64,000 bases of DNA from Agathobacter sp. (lineage in GTDB: Bacteria > Bacillota > Clostridia > Lachnospirales > Lachnospiraceae): positions 62,001-126,000 of the forward strand of contig JAFQRZ010000016.1 in NCBI GenBank assembly GCA_017409825.1, given 5' to 3'. A program made the translations under genes and the position numbers. The notes under the pieces are model-generated. The model was not told the DNA's origin. It made no database searches and worked only from the letters and a program-made list of their open reading frames with translations. This document shows, piece after piece, positions 60,975-64,000 of the stretch (position 1 is its first letter; each line of letters opens with the position of its first letter).

Positions 60975-63161
60975 TTACAGATGCAATACTCTTTCTTTAA
61001 TTTCCTGTGTACGTCCCTGATTCCAGAACTGTGTTCCAATATATCCACAAGTACGACGAGCTACACTCATCTGATCCTGGTCTCGGTTACCGCAGTTTGG
61101 ACATTCCCAAACGAGTTTTCCTGAGCCTTCTTCGGAAACGATCTGGATTTCTCCGTCAAAACCACATTTCTGGCAGTAGTCACTCTTGGTATTAAGTTCT
61201 GCGTACATGATGTTGTCATAGATGTACTGCATTACGGAAAGTACAGCTTCGATGTTGTTCTGCATATTTGGAACTTCTACATAACTGATAGCTCCACCTG
61301 GAGACAATTCCTGGAACTGAGCTTCGAATTTGAGCTTGTCAAACGCATTCATTTCTTCTGTTACATGAACATGATAGCTGTTTGTAATGTAGTTACGGTC
61401 TGTAACACCTTCGATAACGCCGAAACGTTTCTGTAAGCATTTTGCAAATTTGTAGGTGGTAGATTCCAATGGAGTTCCGTATAAACTGAAGTCCATATTG
61501 TTTTCTGCTTTCCATTTTTTACATGCTTCATTGAGCTTTCTCATAACAGCAAGACCAAATGGAGTACCTACTTCTGGATCTGTGTGAGATACACCTTTCA
61601 TATAGCGTACACATTCATTTAAGCCTGCATAGCCAAGTGAAATGGTTGAGTATCCACCGAATAATAATTTATCAAGCTTTTCGCCTTTTTCCAAACGTGC
61701 CAATGCACCATTCTGCCAAAGGATTGGAGCTACGTCAGATGGTGTGCCAAGGAGACGTTTGTGTCTGCACATAAGGGCACGGTAGCAAAGCTCAAGTCTT
61801 TCATCCATGATTTCCCAGAATTTCTTTTCATCACCTTCGGATGAACAAGCAACGTCAACAAGGTTAAGTGTTACAACACCCTGATTGAAACGACCATAGT
61901 ATTTTGGCTGGTTGGTTTCTGGATCAACATAAGGTGTTAAGAAGCTACGGCATCCCATACAGGTATAGCAATGACCTTCGCCATTTTTGTCCACCTTAAG
62001 TTCTAACATTTTCTTTTCAGAAATATAGTCTGGAACCATACGCTTTGCTGTACATTTTGCAGCAAGCTTGGTAAGTTCCCAATATTTTGTGCCTTCACGA
62101 ATGTTATCTTCTTCTAATACATAGATGAGTTTAGGGAATGCAGGTGTAATGTAAACACCTTTTTCATTCTTAACACCCTGAATTCTCTGATGAAGCATTT
62201 CTTCAATAATTGCAGCAAGGTCCGCCTTGGTCTGTTCATCTTTGGCTTCATTTAAATACATGAATACAGTAATGAATGGTGCCTGTCCATTTGTAGTCAT
62301 AAGTGTAATGACCTGATACTGAATCATCTGTACACCACGATTGATTTCTTCTTTTACACGGAGCTCAGCAACATCGTTTACCATTTGTTCTGTATATTCA
62401 ATACCAATTGCTTCGAATTCCGCTTTTACTGACTGACGGAATTTTTCACGGCTAACCTGTACAAAAGGTGCAAGATGCGTAAGTGAAATACTCTGTCCAC
62501 CATACTGTGAGCTGGCAATCTGTGCAATCGCCTGTGTAGCAATGTTACAAGCTGTAGAAAAGCTCTTTGGTGGGTCAATCATGGTTTCACTGATAACAGT
62601 GCCATTCTGAAGCATATCTTCTAAGTTTACTAAACAGCAGTTGTGCATGTGCTGTGCAAAATAATCTGCATCATGGAAATGAATCAAACCTTTTTCATGT
62701 GCTTCTACTACATCTTCTGGAAGTAAGAAACGTTTGGTAATATCCTTACTTACTTCACCTGCCATATAGTCACGCTGAACACTGTTCACCGTAGGATTCT
62801 TGTTGGAATTTTCCTGTTTTACTTCTTCGTTATTGCACTCTAACAAGCTAAGAATCTGTTCATCGGTAGAGTTTGATTTACGAACCAATGCTCTTTTATA
62901 ACGATATGTAATGTAGTTACGAGCCACATTAAATGCGCGGTGATTCATCAACTGGTTTTCTACCATATCCTGAATTTCTTCTACGCTAGGAGAACGTTTC
63001 ATGTTTTCACATGCATTTTCTACGTTTCTTGCAATTTCTTCAATGGTCTTATCTGATAGTTTTTCATAATCCAATACGGATTCGTTTGCTTTGATGATAG
63101 CAGCTACGATTTTCTCTACGTCAAATACTACTTCGCTACCACTTCTTTTAATAATCTTCAT
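60975..63161 (-). CDS. nrdD: anaerobic ribonucleoside-triphosphate reductase
   Basis: A 728-residue class III reductase. It has an N-terminal ATP-cone (KIIKRSGSEVVFDVEKIVAA), the core with the active-site block CYTCMGCRSF, a C-terminal zinc site (CQKCG...CPNCG), and the glycyl-radical site RRTCGYIGTQFW (Gly706). It makes dNTPs without oxygen. The start at 63161 has GGAGGAGAG about 6 nt upstream; the open frame continues to 63290 without a site. The promoter at 63256-63283 contains an NrdR-like box. An anaerobic lifestyle is implied. Confidence 0.95.
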   Translation of the reverse strand: MKIIKRSGSEVVFDVEKIVAAIIKANESVLDYEKLSDKTIEEIARNVENACENMKRSPSVEEIQDMVENQLMNHRAFNVARNYITYRYKRALVRKSNSTDEQILSLLECNNEEVKQENSNKNPTVNSVQRDYMAGEVSKDITKRFLLPEDVVEAHEKGLIHFHDADYFAQHMHNCCLVNLEDMLQNGTVISETMIDPPKSFSTACNIATQAIAQIASSQYGGQSISLTHLAPFVQVSREKFRQSVKAEFEAIGIEYTEQMVNDVAELRVKEEINRGVQMIQYQVITLMTTNGQAPFITVFMYLNEAKDEQTKADLAAIIEEMLHQRIQGVKNEKGVYITPAFPKLIYVLEEDNIREGTKYWELTKLAAKCTAKRMVPDYISEKKMLELKVDKNGEGHCYTCMGCRSFLTPYVDPETNQPKYYGRFNQGVVTLNLVDVACSSEGDEKKFWEIMDERLELCYRALMCRHKRLLGTPSDVAPILWQNGALARLEKGEKLDKLLFGGYSTISLGYAGLNECVRYMKGVSHTDPEVGTPFGLAVMRKLNEACKKWKAENNMDFSLYGTPLESTTYKFAKCLQKRFGVIEGVTDRNYITNSYHVHVTEEMNAFDKLKFEAQFQELSPGGAISYVEVPNMQNNIEAVLSVMQYIYDNIMYAELNTKSDYCQKCGFDGEIQIVSEEGSGKLVWECPNCGNRDQDQMSVARRTCGYIGTQFWNQGRTQEIKERVLHL

Positions 63162-63255
63162 TCGTTTCTCTCCTCCACTAATTTTGTATCCCCAAGCAAA
63201 GATTGCTGGAACTTCGGTTTCTTCGGCAACCTCCGCCATTGTTATCGTGCTTTTT

Positions 63256-63283
63256 ATTATACAAGATATAGTGGTTTTGTCAA
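63256..63283 (-). promoter_or_regulatory. nrdD promoter with NrdR-like box
   Basis: On the minus strand TTGACA (63278-63283) and TATAAT (63256-63261) are 16 nt apart. The spacer sequence ACCACTATATCTTGTA resembles the NrdR box consensus ACACWATATMTWGTGT. Only one box was found; NrdR sites usually come in pairs. The leader to the start codon is about 95 nt with no riboswitch recognised. Confidence 0.7.
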
Positions 63284-63408
63284 CTTCCAAAAACTAGGAC
63301 TTGTGGTTCGCTTTAGTCTGCGAAAGCATGAAAAAACGCCGAAAAATCAAGGTTTTCGGCGTCTCTTCATCAATATGAACAAATTTTAATGGAAAAATTT
63401 GTATAGTT

Positions 63409-63873
63409 TTATTTGGTGTTTTCTTCTACTAAATCTACTATATTTTGTGTCAATCGGTCCAGGTACTCACGAAATCTAGTGATTTCCTCTTCTGTGAAGC
63501 CTTTTGTCATACCTTCTTCCAATCGCACCACATTGGCACGTGCCACATCATTAAATTGAATGCCTTTTTCTGTCATCTGCAATTTCTTGAGTCTTGCATC
63601 CTTTTCCATCGGAATACGGCAAATCAATCCATCCTTTTCCATCACCTTTAAAATATTGGTCGCGGTCGCACCGGAGATTGCAAATGCTGCTTCTAAATCC
63701 TTCTGAAACACATCCTCTCCTTCATGTGCACGCAAATAGTGAAGTGTCGCACACTGCATTCGAGTAGGCTCAACTCCTGCCTTTTCCCATGAGGTGTGAA
63801 AATATTTATCAATATTGTTGTGAACAATACGAACCTTGTGTCCAAGATTCTGACTCATTTCCTTATTCTGCAT
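63409..63873 (-). CDS. MarR-family transcriptional regulator
   Basis: A 154-residue protein with the MarR winged HTH (QKDLEAAFAISGATATNILK, then the wing MEKDGLICRIPMEKDARLKK) and helices for dimerisation at both ends. It lies directly downstream of, and overlaps, an ABC exporter gene on the same strand, which it may regulate. The start is uncertain: GTG 63882, ATG 63873 or ATG 63858 (AAGGAA immediately before). Confidence 0.88.
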   Translation of the reverse strand: MQNKEMSQNLGHKVRIVHNNIDKYFHTSWEKAGVEPTRMQCATLHYLRAHEGEDVFQKDLEAAFAISGATATNILKVMEKDGLICRIPMEKDARLKKLQMTEKGIQFNDVARANVVRLEEGMTKGFTEEEITRFREYLDRLTQNIVDLVEENTK

Positions 63874-64000
63874 TCTGGTCACCAGCTTTCATACCTGTGT
63901 AGAGCTGATAATACTTGCCCTGCTCTGTGATAAGTTCCTCGTGGCTGCCACGCTCAATGATACGTCCCTGTTCCAAAACCATGATACAGTCACTGTTTCG
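63865..64000 (-). CDS. ABC exporter ATP-binding/permease protein, C-terminal end
   Basis: The frame from the right edge reads DCIMVLEQGRIIERGSHEEL, continuing TEQGKYYQLYTG to a stop at 63865. This is the classic end of an ABC-type export ATPase (D-loop/H-loop region and 'G-x-I-x-E-x-G-T/S-H-x-E-L'). The membrane domain and Walker motifs are outside the window. Its last 3-18 nt overlap the MarR gene. Confidence 0.9.

Noticed and set aside
63162-63255. A riboswitch in the nrdD leader
   Set aside because: The leader was compared by eye with purine, THF, ZTP, fluoride and c-di-GMP consensus features; none fitted.
63162-63290. N-terminal extension of nrdD to 63290
   Set aside because: It would overlap the promoter and NrdR-like box and has no ribosome site; GGAGGAG marks the start at 63161.

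Overview
The window looks like chromosome of a low-GC Gram-positive anaerobe, most likely a Lachnospiraceae-type clostridium. The clues are the AddAB (not RecBCD) pair, a NiaR-controlled nadABC operon, a UPF0210/ACT pair, class III anaerobic ribonucleotide reductase, YolD/UvrX-type polymerase, strong AGGAG ribosome sites and A+T-rich intergenic DNA with many intrinsic terminators. The family assignment is an inference from gene content. No rRNA, tRNA, CRISPR array, prophage or complete insertion sequence was recognised.

Layout. 1-9.4 kb: a minus-strand run addB-addA-maf-small protein-prsA-PAP2 (cut by the left edge). 9.5-12.9 kb: small membrane proteins, a metallophosphoesterase, two lipoproteins and an HTH/DUF2975 regulatory pair. 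13.0-15.1 kb: ECF sigma/anti-sigma and a Phd/RelE-type toxin-antitoxin pair. 15.2-17.3 kb: the last two purine steps on two separate genes (AICAR transformylase domain plus PurO-type cyclohydrolase). 17.3-23.0 kb: eight collinear genes built from zinc ribbons, membrane anchors and two SPFH-like 'virion core' proteins, the best candidate here for an undescribed system. 23.2-26.3 kb: a PD-(D/E)XK transposase-like nuclease and an SPFH/ribbon-helix-helix/membrane protein operon. 26.4-30.1 kb: a GH13 amylase and glycogen branching enzyme. 30.2-34.1 kb: NAD synthesis (nadA-nadB-nadC-niaR). 34.2-44.1 kb: housekeeping run of Xaa-Pro aminopeptidase, polA, a coaE-ftsA-like fusion, walJ, ACT and UPF0210. 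44.2-47 kb: small genes and a PadR-HAAS-Toast_rack envelope-stress module. 47-49.7 kb: an OLD-type ATPase/TOPRIM nuclease with an unknown partner. 49.8-54.3 kb: GPH sugar symporter divergent from an AraC regulator and a MATE exporter. 54.3-57.3 kb: two divergent Y-family polymerases sharing a perfect LexA box. 57.3-58.0 kb: a giant imperfect inverted repeat. 58-60 kb: an MraY-like transferase and an HMGL-like aldolase. 60.2-63.3 kb: nrdD-nrdG with a 152-nt structured element between them. 63.4-64 kb: MarR and the end of an ABC exporter.

The most unusual material is intergenic. An inverted repeat of about 640 bp (57336-57978) starts and ends inside the 3' ends of two convergent genes and folds into one giant hairpin. 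A 152-bp element with perfect 24-bp arms lies between nrdD and nrdG and shares a 16-nt flank motif with the giant hairpin. A third hairpin with 33-bp arms lies at 44632-44724. Several operons carry readable operator/promoter architectures (LexA, PadR, NiaR, NrdR, a ribbon-helix-helix tandem site). All domain and family names were assigned by eye from the translated sequence, without database searches.
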